Numbered from the stretch's first letter, positions 25,080-34,935 are shown. The stretch is 64,000 nucleotides of DNA from Paenisporosarcina quisquiliarum_A (GCF_043641925.1 NZ_JBHZRU010000003.1:124001-188000), one strand, 5' to 3'. A program made the numbers and translations. The notes: generated by a model not told the origin, from the sequence alone.

Positions 25080-25550
25080 ATGTTAAAACGAAAAATGCTT
25101 GCTTTTTTATTGACGTATCTGTCTATTGTTCTCATATTATCTTTATTACTTGTAACTGATAATAATATGTATAGTGAATTCTTCTTATATTTTGTATTAA
25201 TCGGCGCATATTCATTGCCGTTTATTTTACTTTATGGTGTGCCTTCGTCAATATTTGCTGACTATTTGACTAAAAAACTCGTTGGATTAATTAGAAGCGG
25301 AGTTTCCTTACTAATTCATCTGGCGATGGGGATGGTGATCGTAGTTATAGCTGGTATCATTTTTGAAAATAAATCATTGTTGATGAATTTTAAATCATTT
25401 TTATCGGAGTACTTAATTTTTCTGTTTCCTACTCTTTTAGCTGCATTTTTGTTTTGGTTGTCAGATGAAATGCTCAGATCTACATTCATTCGAAATAAGT
25501 TATTATTTATAACTAAAAGTCTAGATAAATATTGGGATTTGAAAAGATAA
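25080..25550 (+). CDS. small integral membrane protein, function unknown
   Basis: This 156-residue protein has four strongly hydrophobic segments (about 8-26, 35-55, 75-95, 112-130), a basic start and a basic tail. There is no recognisable catalytic motif. No convincing Shine-Dalgarno site stands directly before the ATG, although GAAGTAG lies nearby. It stands alone between a HAD phosphatase and a homing-endonuclease-like gene. I do not recognise the family. Confidence 0.6.
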   Translation: MLKRKMLAFLLTYLSIVLILSLLLVTDNNMYSEFFLYFVLIGAYSLPFILLYGVPSSIFADYLTKKLVGLIRSGVSLLIHLAMGMVIVVIAGIIFENKSLLMNFKSFLSEYLIFLFPTLLAAFLFWLSDEMLRSTFIRNKLLFITKSLDKYWDLKR

Positions 25551-25651
25551 AATAATGTATAAAGCTTATTATTGAAGGAAATAGACATTTAAGAACATAT
25601 GTTTGTATAATAGAATTATTAAGCTCTATACAGATGAAAGGATGATTTTTT

Positions 25652-26827
25652 GTGCCTAGACATCCGAATATCACAGATGAAGCTATTATACAAATGTATA
25701 CCAGTGAAGTTCCATTTAAAGAAATGATGATCTTAACTGGTTTAACAGATCGAGCAATAAGGAATGTTATGTATAAGCATGGGATTTCTATGAATCGAGC
25801 TCAATTTTCTGGTCAGCCAAGAAAAAATAAAGTAAATGAAGACTTTTTCTCCGTTTGGTCTCATGAAATGGCATGGGTTTTAGGGATTTTAGTTACGGAT
25901 GGTCATATAGACAAGATAAACCATAGTATTTGTTTCTCGCAAAAAGATGAGCGTATTCTTCGAATAATTGCTAAATATATGGCTGCTGATTATGTGTTAA
26001 CACCATTTGGGAAAACGAAAAAAACGCCAACATTGATTATACATTCAAAGAAAATGAAACTAGATCTTGAGCATTTAGGAATTACTCCTCGTAAATCATT
26101 AACTGTTCCTTTTCCAAATGTACCTGAAAAATATCTTTCATCATTTGTTAGAGGGGTTATCGATGGTGATGGGTGGGTGGGGCATGAAGGATATCAAGTG
26201 AATGTAACATCTGCTAGTGAAAGTTTTGCTACTAAATTACTTGAGGTGTTTCATTCATGGGATCTGAATTCAGATATAAAACAACATATCAGTCAAAATG
26301 GAAATACAATTTACCGTATTTGGGTAAGAGGAAAAATTAGTCTACAAAGACTTTCTGGAATTATTTATAATTACACTATTGATGATTTTATAATTAGTAA
26401 AAGAATTTCTATGACTCAGCATAACAAACATCCATTTTATCATGAGGATTTAAGTGAAAACTCAAAATGGCGAATTATTGGAAATAAAATAGTGCATGTA
26501 TCAAACAGTAATCGGATTTCATTTAGAACGAATGTTAGCAGATCAATATTGGAAGAAATAAAAAATTTGGCTTTAAAACAAAATACTAAAGTAAATCATT
26601 TAATTGAAAATGGATTAACAAATATGTTACTTCAAGATGAATTGCCTTTGAACCAGATAACTAAATCGATGGATCGAATCCAATATAAAACAACGTATGA
26701 TAAAGAATTACTCTTAACTTTAAAAGCATTTGCAAAAGAACGGGATCTCTATATTAACGAGCTAATTGAACTTAGTATACACTTTATTGATATTAAGAAG
26801 AGCCGAGGGGACTCAAACAAAATTTGA
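25652..26827 (+). CDS. LAGLIDADG-type homing endonuclease-like protein with C-terminal ribbon-helix-helix-like repeats
   Basis: The 391-residue protein has a helix-turn-helix-like N terminus (about 5-50) and two LAGLIDADG helices, WVLGILVTDG (75-84) and SFVRGVIDGDG (164-174), each ending in an acidic residue that would bind metal. This is the pattern of a monomeric homing endonuclease. Residues ~288-327 and ~343-380 form two similar blocks, RISFRTNVSRSILEEIKN.. and RIQYKTTYDKELLLTLKA.., each followed by a helix with NxLIE, which look like ribbon-helix-helix DNA-binding units. It is free-standing: no intein splice motifs and no interrupted host gene are visible. It starts with GTG behind GAAAGGA and its terminator overlaps the stop codon. 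Confidence 0.72.
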   Translation: MPRHPNITDEAIIQMYTSEVPFKEMMILTGLTDRAIRNVMYKHGISMNRAQFSGQPRKNKVNEDFFSVWSHEMAWVLGILVTDGHIDKINHSICFSQKDERILRIIAKYMAADYVLTPFGKTKKTPTLIIHSKKMKLDLEHLGITPRKSLTVPFPNVPEKYLSSFVRGVIDGDGWVGHEGYQVNVTSASESFATKLLEVFHSWDLNSDIKQHISQNGNTIYRIWVRGKISLQRLSGIIYNYTIDDFIISKRISMTQHNKHPFYHEDLSENSKWRIIGNKIVHVSNSNRISFRTNVSRSILEEIKNLALKQNTKVNHLIENGLTNMLLQDELPLNQITKSMDRIQYKTTYDKELLLTLKAFAKERDLYINELIELSIHFIDIKKSRGDSNKI

Positions 26828-26840
26828 GTGCTCTTTTTCT
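26801..26840 (+). terminator. rho-independent terminator overlapping the end of the LAGLIDADG gene
   Basis: ACTCAAA (26811-26817) pairs with TTTGAGT (26823-26829), with outer AGAGC/GCTCT support, and is followed by TTTTTCTTT. The stop codon lies in the right arm. Confidence 0.75.
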
Positions 26841-27080
26841 TTAAATTTATTTTAGTTGACATAATATCTATTATGGGAAGTTACGTATCATTAGACAAGT
26901 ATACTTGAAATAGTGAGACAAAATGAATATTCTTTAAAAAGTATAATTTATTTTAAATCGTTTTAAATTCAACCGCTGTACTAAATGTGCTGCACAAATT
27001 TTAAGTAGTGATAATTAGTTTCTTACTCGATTATTTTTTGGATAAACATCATTCTGATAAATTCTTTGTGACAAATCTTT

Positions 27081-28194
27081 TTATGTTAACTTTCTCGTAT
27101 TTGTTAAAACATTTGGACTGGATTCCTTTTCCTTATCGGTAATACCCATACCTATCTTCCCTATAAAAAAATAACCATAAGGAATTTGGTTTATCACATA
27201 AGTAGCAATCATCGATAAAGAAATGCTACCTACAAAATATACAACAAATTCACCAATGAAATGGGTACCCCCCTTTAAAGGTCCTGTAAGCATTATAGAA
27301 ATTAATGCCATAAAAAAGGGATGAAACAGATATATACCGAAAGAATATTGACTTATCCTTATGATGATCTTTGGAACAGTCCTAACTTTTGTTGATACAA
27401 AATAAATAAATAAAATCATTCTAGTTGTAAAAAACACCATATCAATTTTTTTAGAAGATATCACTGGATAAAAACCGTTCATGAAAAGAATAATCGATAC
27501 TATTGCTAAAAACTAGCGGTGCTGCTAATACCCATTTGTAGTACTTTGCTAACACTTGAGTAAAAATAGTAAAATAAATGCCACTATAATAAGCAACTGT
27601 AAAATAAAAAATCCAACCGAAAAATGGTATCCAGTAAAACCAGGACCATATATAGTTCCCAACTATAGTTGGTATAGGATCAACAAAATTAAAGAAACCC
27701 AAATATACTATATTTATCATTAATGACAGACCAATCACCCATTTTGGAGACCATTTTTTTAAATACTTGCTAAAGAAAAAATGTAATAGATAAAATTGAA
27801 ATATAATAATGATAAAATATCCATGATATTCTGCTAATAGAATATGTCTCAAAATGTTATGGCCGATAGCCATGATAACTACTTCTCCATTGCTCAGAGC
27901 TTGTTCGAATCCCTTAGCAATCGCGTAAAATATTCCAAATAGAAAATAGGGCATCAAAATATATTTTACTCTCTTACTCCAAAATTGAGCAGGAAGTTTA
28001 TCGGGATATGACTTCGCGAGAATAAACTCAGAGATAAAGATAAATGTAGGTGTCCCAAAGGTTAAAAGCATAATTCCAGCATTCATTAATTCACTAGGAT
28101 TGTTCAAGGATCTTTCCATTGCATGATTAAGAACAATACTTAAACATGCGACACTTCTTAATAAAAATATTTCATTAATTATTTTTTTACTCAC
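27081..28194 (-). pseudogene. frameshifted membrane acyltransferase (acyltransferase 3 family), last gene of the polysaccharide operon
   Basis: Two overlapping reading frames together encode one OafA/YrhL-type acyltransferase of ~365 residues. The first (28194 to ~27510) has the signature start FLLRSVACLSIVLNHA and GTPTFIFISEFILA plus several membrane helices. The second resumes inside a helix (FLAIVSIILFMNGFYPVIS) and carries SQYSFGIYLFHPFFMA near the end. The break is at a run of five A (plus strand 27508-27512); removing one base restores a continuous membrane helix. Such proteins O-acetylate or acylate surface sugars. The gene starts with GTG behind GGAGGG. It could be a true mutation, a slippery phase switch or a sequencing error. 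Confidence 0.78.
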
Positions 28195-28229
28195 TAAGTT
28201 CCCTCCAACCCTAAGTGTATGGACCTTTT

Positions 28230-28859
28230 TTAGAACTTATCTATAACCATGTTAAGAAACCATTCTTTTAATTTATACATCCTTAATTTCGCCTCAGAAC
28301 CATGTATACCAAGTACATTGCCCAAAATTTTAACATATTCTGCTATAGTCATTTTTAAGCTATGTTTTTGTGACCACCATAAATTCGAAATATAACCGGT
28401 CTTACTGCCGATAAATAATAATTGAGTATTATCATTTTTAAAGACACGATTAAAATTCATTTTCACTCTTCTCATGTGATAATCCGTAGAGATCACAATG
28501 GCTGACTCAAAATGCTGATCATCCATAATTTCTTTAGTGAAAAAAGCATTTTCATAAGTGCTAGTAGCTTTGTCCTCCAAGAATAAATGATTTTTTGGTA
28601 TATTCATTATTAAGTTATTTGATGTAATAAAAGCATTTGAGTTTGATAAAATCAGATTCTCTGCATAACCCGAATGAAATAAATTAAGCCCCTGTTCTAT
28701 TCTTCCAGATTCACCACTTAGCACGACAATTACATCGACTTTCTGCGGTATATCGTAAATTACTAAAAACTTGCCTGCCAATAGAAAACTAATAAATATT
28801 AGTATAGTAAATATAATTTTTAGATTTTTCGCAAAAGTTTTATTTACTCCAAACAACAT
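28230..28859 (-). CDS. YdcF/SanA-type DUF218 protein in polysaccharide operon
   Basis: This 209-residue protein is anchored by one N-terminal membrane helix (about 12-32). It has the DUF218 pattern: VDVIVVLSGESGRIEQGLNLF, ATSTYENAFFTKEIM, and AIVISTDYHMRRVKMNFNRVF. Relatives include ElyC, SanA and YdcF, linked to envelope polysaccharide metabolism; the molecular reaction is not settled. It lies in line with the glycosyltransferase genes, two bases before the next one, so it probably works on the same surface polymer. Confidence 0.78.
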   Translation of the reverse strand: MLFGVNKTFAKNLKIIFTILIFISFLLAGKFLVIYDIPQKVDVIVVLSGESGRIEQGLNLFHSGYAENLILSNSNAFITSNNLIMNIPKNHLFLEDKATSTYENAFFTKEIMDDQHFESAIVISTDYHMRRVKMNFNRVFKNDNTQLLFIGSKTGYISNLWWSQKHSLKMTIAEYVKILGNVLGIHGSEAKLRMYKLKEWFLNMVIDKF

Positions 28860-28860
28860 C

Positions 28861-30069
28861 CTAGGATTCCTCTATTAATTGAAAAATTTTTTTATAAGTA
28901 TTCTTTCTATCGAACTTTTTCTCAGCTATTTGTCTAGAATTTAATCCGAAGTAAACCATTTTATCCCTATGATTTAGTAAGTATTCTATTTTACTTACCA
29001 ACATTTCTTTGTCTCCAGAATTATAGTTTAAACCTAGGTGATAATCTTTTATTAAATTTATCACTTCTTTATTCGTTCCACTGTTCAATATAGGAAGACC
29101 AGCTGCTAAATAGTCGCCAAGTTTATTTGTAATACTTCCTTGTGAATTTTTAGATAGTGAATTTAATGCAATATCAGATTCACATAAGTATCTGGCCATA
29201 TCCTTATAATCTTGGTAGCCTAAGAATTCCACTGGAGCACCTAATTCAAGTGCTTCTTTCTTCAAAAGTTCTTTGTCTGGCCCTTCTCCCAAGATTTTAA
29301 CTTTTATTTCAGAATACCCTTTGTTTTTTAGTGTTACGGATGCCCTAATGACCGTTATTAAATCATAACTATAGCTCAAAGTACCAATATACGTTAACCA
29401 TATCTCGTTTGGGTTTTTATTTAATGATTGATTACCCTTTTTATCAAACGCTTCTAGATCTGCGCCAATAAACACTACACATGAATTTTTCGAAAATTTT
29501 TGTGCTCGTGATAAATACGTATTAGAAACAGCAATTAAGTGATCAGCCATTGAATATATTTTGTTCGCAAATAAAGTAAAGGGAAAGACGAGAAAAGAAA
29601 AAACTTTATTTGGTAAATTAAATACAACATTAAACGAATCTGGCCATATATCTTGTATATCTAAAATATAGGGTATTTTATTTTTCTTAGAATATCTTCC
29701 AACATTAAATGCTGTGTTCATTAAAGGATAGGCGCAATAGATGACGTCTGGAATATTTGTCATATTTTCAACGAATTCTTTAATATTACGTTCAAGTTGC
29801 ATATGACTGATTATTCTTAGTAAACTAAAATTTTGTTTATATCCTTTTTCAGATATTAAAACAAGTTTGTATTTAACCTGATTTTCTAACAGTTTATTTC
29901 TAAACTTTTTATAAGGATGAATAAAATTACTCGTTAAAAGTGTGACATCATGTCCTCTATAGACAAGTTCTGTTGCAAGATAATGAAACCTATTAAACCC
30001 CGTTTCGCCAGGTAAAAGCGTATAGGGAGCAATTATAAGAACCTTTTTCAAGCTTCCTTCTCCCATCAT
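28861..30069 (-). CDS. GT4-family glycosyltransferase (WbuB-like)
   Basis: This ~400-residue GT-B fold glycosyltransferase has an N-terminal FNRFHYLATELVYRGHDVTLLTSNF donor-acceptor segment, YILDIQDIWPDS, HLIAVSNTYLSRA and the C-terminal nucleotide-sugar region GEGPDKELL, VEFLGYQDYKDMARYL, and LNSLSKNSQGSITNKLGDYLAAGLPIL. The usual E(x7)E is partly changed (KLGDYLAAG). It transfers a sugar in assembly of the polysaccharide repeat unit. The annotated ATG overlaps the previous stop (ATGA); TTG at 30051, eight bases after GGAG, is an alternative start that places the first strand at KKVLIIAPYT. Confidence 0.82.
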   Translation of the reverse strand: MMGEGSLKKVLIIAPYTLLPGETGFNRFHYLATELVYRGHDVTLLTSNFIHPYKKFRNKLLENQVKYKLVLISEKGYKQNFSLLRIISHMQLERNIKEFVENMTNIPDVIYCAYPLMNTAFNVGRYSKKNKIPYILDIQDIWPDSFNVVFNLPNKVFSFLVFPFTLFANKIYSMADHLIAVSNTYLSRAQKFSKNSCVVFIGADLEAFDKKGNQSLNKNPNEIWLTYIGTLSYSYDLITVIRASVTLKNKGYSEIKVKILGEGPDKELLKKEALELGAPVEFLGYQDYKDMARYLCESDIALNSLSKNSQGSITNKLGDYLAAGLPILNSGTNKEVINLIKDYHLGLNYNSGDKEMLVSKIEYLLNHRDKMVYFGLNSRQIAEKKFDRKNTYKKIFQLIEES

Positions 30070-31118
30070 AAAGTTTGCTCAATATAAACTTTTCGAGTTT
30101 CAGCTACCATAATTCTTGAATTGAAATTTGTTTCTACTAATTGTCTTGCTGCTCTTTTTATTTTTACCGCTTTTTCAGCATTCGTTAAGACATTATGAAT
30201 TTTAGTTGCAAACTCTTTTGCGTTGTAAGAATTTATTAAGACACCTGTTTCATTGTTTATAATAGCTTCATTAATACCACCAACATTGATGCTAACTACT
30301 GGTACGCCGGCCGCAAAGGATTCTAATATTGTCATTGGAAACGCCTCAGTAGTTGAAGTTAAAACCATCACATCAATGGAATGAAAAAAAACTTCGGGGT
30401 TATTAATATTCCCAAGTAATTCAACATGATTTTCCAATTGTAATTTTATTATTAAATCTTTTATATTTTGTTTTTCTGGTCCATCACCCGCGATAATAAA
30501 AGTACAATCTAAGTCATTTTTAATTATTAACTTTGCAACTTTTAAAAAAAGAGTATGATTTTTTTCGGGTGATAATCTTCCTAGAATACCAATCCTCTTT
30601 TTTGTATTTTCTTTTTCCACATAATTAAATTGATCTAAGTCAACACCATTATAAATTCTTTGTGTTTTAATTTCTTGTACACCTTGTTCTATTAAAAGAT
30701 GTCTCTGTCTTTCAAATACTGTAATTACTTTATTAACAAAAACATTAATGATTAATGAAAAAAGTCGTGGTGCATGTCTTTCAATAACGGTGACGTTATG
30801 CTTTGTGTATACAAGTTTTGTTCTAGGAAATAAACTTTTTAATAAAAGACAGTAAAGAAGCATAGTAAAACTGTTTGCATGTAAAAGATTAATATTTTTA
30901 TTTTTAATAATAGATATGAACATTAAGATATTTTTAAAATGATTCCCAGTTAATTCATAATATTTATCCGGGTATTTTAAAAATTGATTAAACGACCCAC
31001 TTTTAGCCGCAGTAAATAAGTTTATACCCAAATCGGTTAAACGGTTTTCACATTTCACAAAATATCTCTCTGCCCCACCTGTCTCTAAAATATTCGTAAT
31101 AAACAATACATTTACCAT
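30066..31118 (-). CDS. GT4-family glycosyltransferase
   Basis: This ~350-residue GT-B enzyme begins VNVLFITNILETGGAERYFV, the classic start of GT4 enzymes. It continues with NKVITVFERQR, GILGRLSPEKNHTLFLKVAKL, AGDGPEKQNIKDL, VELLGNI and TTEAFPMTILESFAAGVPVVSINVGGINEAI, which contains the EX7E-type retaining motif. The start at 31118 is nine bases after AAGGA; the frame runs open for another 20 codons into the neighbouring gene, which I reject. It is probably cytoplasmic or membrane-associated, adding one sugar of the repeat unit. Confidence 0.84.
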   Translation of the reverse strand: MVNVLFITNILETGGAERYFVKCENRLTDLGINLFTAAKSGSFNQFLKYPDKYYELTGNHFKNILMFISIIKNKNINLLHANSFTMLLYCLLLKSLFPRTKLVYTKHNVTVIERHAPRLFSLIINVFVNKVITVFERQRHLLIEQGVQEIKTQRIYNGVDLDQFNYVEKENTKKRIGILGRLSPEKNHTLFLKVAKLIIKNDLDCTFIIAGDGPEKQNIKDLIIKLQLENHVELLGNINNPEVFFHSIDVMVLTSTTEAFPMTILESFAAGVPVVSINVGGINEAIINNETGVLINSYNAKEFATKIHNVLTNAEKAVKIKRAARQLVETNFNSRIMVAETRKVYIEQTL

Positions 31119-31146
31119 CCATTCATCCTTTGATAGAAAGTTTATT

Positions 31147-32958
31147 TTACACTTTGATTGTTTGATTAGATCCATTAGCAATGTTCAAAAGCTTGTTTCT
31201 TAATAACGAACTATCCATCTTAGGGAACTCAATAATTAATCTCCATACTTCATCTAAATTGCTTTCTATACTTTTTCCTACATGAATTTTTGGATGAATT
31301 TGTATATCGATAACTTCATCTTTATTTAATAATTCTTCCATTAATTTTTCCCCAGGTCTCATTTCTGTAAATTCAATCGGAATTTCTTCTTCGGTGAATC
31401 CAGAAAGACGAATCAAATTTTTGGCTAAATCAACAATTTTAACTGGATTTCCCATATCCAAAACAAATACTTCTCCTCCTTTTGCAAATGCTCCAGCTTG
31501 TAAAACGAGCCTTGATGCTTCTGGAATTGTCATAAAGTATCGCTGCATTTCAGGATGAGTAATTGTTACTGGTCCTCCATTTTTAATCTGTTCTTTAAAT
31601 AGCGGAATTACACTCCCTCTACTTCCTAGTACATTACCAAATCGAACTGCAACAAACCTTGTTTGACTTGATTTATCGAGGTTTTGAATCACCAATTCAG
31701 CAATTTTTTTAGTGGATCCCATAACACTTGTAGGATTAACTGCTTTATCTGTTGAAATCATCACGAAAGTTTTTACATCAGCTGCGTCTGCAGCTTCAGC
31801 CACATTTTTTGTGCCAATAACATTGTTTTTAAAAGCTTCCTCTGGATTTCTTTCCATTAGAGGTACATGCTTATGAGCTGCTGCATGAAATACAACATCC
31901 GGAGTGAAGTTTCTCATAACCTGAAAAATTTTATCTCGATCTTGAATATCAGCAATTTCGGTAATAAATTCGATATTGTTTTTAAACGTAGATTGGAGCT
32001 CCATTTCAATAGAATATATACTGTTCTCACCATGACCCAATAGAATAAGTTTGGATGGCTTAAACATCGAAATTTGACGACAAATTTCTGAACCAATTGA
32101 TCCACCTGCTCCTGTGACTAAAACAATTTTATTTGATAGATAGTTTTTAATTGAATGTGTATCCAACTCAACAGGATCTCTGCCAAGAAGATCTTCTACT
32201 TCAACGTTTCGAATTTCATTTACAGATACCTTACCTAACATTAAATCTTCTAATTTTGGAATTATTTGAGTTTGCGCTTTGGTTTTTTTACACTCATGGA
32301 AAATATTATTTAATTCTTTTTTACTCAGGGAAGGTATTGAAATGATAATATTTTCTATATATAGAGATTCAACTGCATCTTTTATTTGTTTTATTCCACC
32401 TAATACTGGAAGTCCAAGTATATCGAGATCATGTTTCCTAACATCATCATCTATAAAAGCAACAGGACATAGTAATGCATCATGACTTTGTATTAATTGC
32501 CTTACCACCATTGTTCCAGCTGATCCAGCACCTACAACTAAAGTTCTTTTCATTTTAAGTTTATGAATATTCTTATACCTATCCATATAACATCTTCGTA
32601 GAAATCGTGATCCACCAATTAATAAAATATGACTCATCCATGTAATTGTTAATGTTCTAAGGTATATATCTTGGAGGAAAAAGAATTGAACAAATGATAG
32701 GACTAAAATGGAAAATGTTACTGTTTTTAAAATAATAATCATTTCTCTAATGCTCGCGTATTCGAGTGAGCTTTTATATAGCTTGAATATATAGGATAAT
32801 ATATGATGTGTAATTATTAAGGTAACAGCACTAATTAGTAGAGGTAGTGTAATAATTGGATTCCGCGGAAGTAAAATGAAGTTACTAAGAAAGATTGTAT
32901 TAATAACGATAAATGAATCTAAAAGGATATAAAATATGTATCTTTTTTGAATACTCAA
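31147..32958 (-). CDS. membrane-bound nucleoside-diphosphate-sugar 4,6-dehydratase (PglF/CapD family)
   Basis: This 603-residue protein has four N-terminal membrane helices (1-115), a first Rossmann-like domain with VVGAGSAGTMVVRQL (~140-155) and a SDR catalytic domain starting KIVLVTGAGGSIGSEICRQI (~285). ISTDKAVNPTSVMGSTKK carries the Met-x-x-x-Lys catalytic variant typical of UDP-GlcNAc 4,6-dehydratases. It should make UDP-2-acetamido-2,6-dideoxy-4-ketohexose, which the aminotransferase at 35551 would convert to the 4-amino sugar (bacillosamine route). It starts with TTG eight bases after AAAGGAG. Confidence 0.88.
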   Translation of the reverse strand: MSIQKRYIFYILLDSFIVINTIFLSNFILLPRNPIITLPLLISAVTLIITHHILSYIFKLYKSSLEYASIREMIIILKTVTFSILVLSFVQFFFLQDIYLRTLTITWMSHILLIGGSRFLRRCYMDRYKNIHKLKMKRTLVVGAGSAGTMVVRQLIQSHDALLCPVAFIDDDVRKHDLDILGLPVLGGIKQIKDAVESLYIENIIISIPSLSKKELNNIFHECKKTKAQTQIIPKLEDLMLGKVSVNEIRNVEVEDLLGRDPVELDTHSIKNYLSNKIVLVTGAGGSIGSEICRQISMFKPSKLILLGHGENSIYSIEMELQSTFKNNIEFITEIADIQDRDKIFQVMRNFTPDVVFHAAAHKHVPLMERNPEEAFKNNVIGTKNVAEAADAADVKTFVMISTDKAVNPTSVMGSTKKIAELVIQNLDKSSQTRFVAVRFGNVLGSRGSVIPLFKEQIKNGGPVTITHPEMQRYFMTIPEASRLVLQAGAFAKGGEVFVLDMGNPVKIVDLAKNLIRLSGFTEEEIPIEFTEMRPGEKLMEELLNKDEVIDIQIHPKIHVGKSIESNLDEVWRLIIEFPKMDSSLLRNKLLNIANGSNQTIKV

Positions 32959-33045
32959 TACTTAATCTCCTTTAAAGTATTTGTGAAATCCATTGATTAA
33001 TTTGAAGTAAAAACGATTGGAAGAAAGTAAAGGGGAGATTTTTTT

Positions 33046-34128
33046 TCAAACATTTTTCAGCTTACTTATTAAACTAGGATGTCTATATATTGGGAAAAAA
33101 TCTTTGTCTAAAATGTCGATATCCTTTATAATCTCTTGATATATTATATTGTTGTGAATTTTTTTGCATGTGTAAAAAGGTAAATCGCCATCTTTGTTAA
33201 AGTGCTTCTTGAATTTATATAAACTATCCTCGCCTGAATACCCTCCTCCTAAATGCAAAGTTTTAAAACCTTTAGACTTTGCCCAGTCAACAACAAAATT
33301 TATTAATAAATTATTTGGTGAATATTTCAAATAATTTTCTTAAGAACCTAACAAATGATAATGTATATTTTCTCCATAACACATAAAGAAGCAGGATAAA
33401 ATCACCTTGTCTTCATAAGTCACTTCAAACAATTTAATCTGATTTCCAAGTAAGTCCACCATATTTTCAAAGAATGTAGAACCAAAATAATAGTACTCAT
33501 TAGCTTGCTTTTTAGCCATTGTTTTATTGTATAGATAAATAAAATTTTCTAAGTCATTAATAGAGCTTTGAACAACTTTCAAGCCATACTGAATGGATTT
33601 TCTAATCCGATTTCTATTTTTAGTATCATACTTAGCCCAAATTTCTTTTTTGTCTCGTGTTAAATCCACATATATTGTATTTCGAATATATTCTGACTCA
33701 TAGTCTTTGTTGTCAATTTCATTACGAATCATTGGGTGATACCGAATAAACTCAGTGATTATATTGTTTTCTTTACAGTATTCGTTTAGAAGCTTATTAA
33801 AATTGCGATAAATGTTATTTTTTATCTGAGGGTCTTTTATATTAGATATAGGTCCACCATAACCATAAGGCGTGATCATATCATATGTTTTTCCATATTT
33901 CGCTTCTATTTCATATTCATTTGGTATGTTATTAATCTCTCTTAACAAAAATGGATAATATATTAGTAGATTATCTTCTTCATAAACAATTAATTGAGCT
34001 TTCCCTTCTCCATTCTTTTCATATAGGTGACAATATTCTGGAGTAAAATAGATATCTTTATGATCAATTTTATCCAAAAATTCTAACCATTTCTCCCTTT
34101 GAAAGATATCAAAGGTAGTAAAGCTCAT
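33046..34128 (-). pseudogene. FemAB-like GNAT peptidyl/amino acyl transferase gene interrupted by an in-frame stop
   Basis: The first 262 codons (34128-33343) match the FemAB-like/GNAT-6 pattern (PFLLREINN, YGYGGPIS, DKKEIWAKYDTKNRNRIRKS, ILSCFFMCYGENIHYHLLGS). A TAA at 33342-33340 then interrupts the gene. The same frame continues at once with ENYLKYSPNNLLINFVVDWAKSKGFKTLHLGGGYSG, the C-terminal half of the acetyltransferase fold, to 33046. There is no frameshift, so one base change (for example CAA or GAA to TAA) explains it. The family attaches amino acids or acyl groups to sugars or peptidoglycan. A complete gene would be ~360 codons. Read-through or a sequencing error are the alternatives. 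Confidence 0.8.
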
Positions 34129-34155
34129 AAAAATCCCCCTTGGGTATATTGCTAT

Positions 34156-34836
34156 TTAATTAGTTATCAAACTTAATCTTTTCGTAAGACCCATAAATTG
34201 AAATTGATTATGATGTATTTCTTTTTCAGATACCAAAAGAAGTGACCTTGTATCATCTAACATTTGTAATCCGCATTGGAGTTCTTCGTCTTCTATTGCT
34301 TGAAGTCCAGTGACGCGAAATAACAATGCTTTTATTCTTCCTACTTGATACGTTCTTTTTGATGTTTTAATAAATACATTTGAAAAATCATATAATGCTT
34401 GTTCAGCTTCAGAAGTATGAAAGTTTACAACACTAACTTCAGTTAATTCTCCATCAAGTGAACTATTTAATCTCTTAGTTACATACCATTGTTTTGAAGA
34501 AATATTCTTAAATCCATTATTTTTATACCATAATTCCGCAAATTGATTGTCTTCAAATACATCCAATGTAATCTTGTTTTTTTTATATAATTTCGCAAGA
34601 AAAAATCCATGCTCAAGGAGTGCTTTGCCTATTCCAAGACCCCTATAATTTGCAAAAAGGCTAATTTGATTTAAAAAAATCCCATCTTCATAAATTCGCC
34701 ATTCAGTAAATCCTAGTAATTGATCATCTTTATAGGCACCAAAATAAAAATAATTGCTTAATCCTTTAGGCAGTCGCAATATATTTTTCAAATATACTTC
34801 ATACCTGTTTGAACTATAAATTGTCAGTTGAAACAA
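34156..34836 (-). CDS. GNAT-family N-acetyltransferase of the polysaccharide operon (probably longer at the N terminus)
   Basis: The acetyl-CoA loop is clear in SLFANYRGLGIGKALLEHG, with AELWYKNNGFKN as the final strands of the GNAT fold. A C-terminal half of ~90 residues is unassigned. Next to a phosphoglycosyl transferase and a sugar aminotransferase it probably acetylates the 4-amino sugar. The first conventional start is TTG at 34836, without a ribosome site. The frame continues upstream for 28 codons (FTIAPLNLKDVHLIPLLIK) to 34920, where ATC-ATA stands six bases after AGAGGGGG. The native start therefore appears to be a non-AUG or a mutated AUG. Confidence 0.68.
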   Translation of the reverse strand: MFQLTIYSSNRYEVYLKNILRLPKGLSNYFYFGAYKDDQLLGFTEWRIYEDGIFLNQISLFANYRGLGIGKALLEHGFFLAKLYKKNKITLDVFEDNQFAELWYKNNGFKNISSKQWYVTKRLNSSLDGELTEVSVVNFHTSEAEQALYDFSNVFIKTSKRTYQVGRIKALLFRVTGLQAIEDEELQCGLQMLDDTRSLLLVSEKEIHHNQFQFMGLTKRLSLITN

Positions 34837-34935
34837 CTCTTCTTTAAAACTGCATTTAATTAATAAAGGTATTAAATGGACATCTTTAAGATTCAGTGGA
34901 GCAATAGTAAAATTTATGATTGAAAACCCCCTCTT

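Noticed and set aside
25652..26827. Intein or intron-borne homing endonuclease
   Set aside because: No splice motifs, no split host gene and no intron structure flank it.
27081..27482. Separate small membrane protein gene
   Set aside because: It is the out-of-frame C-terminal part of the acyltransferase; its start falls within a membrane helix and has no ribosome site.
33046..33330. Separate 94-residue protein gene
   Set aside because: It continues the FemAB-like frame directly after the in-frame TAA and has no own ribosome site.
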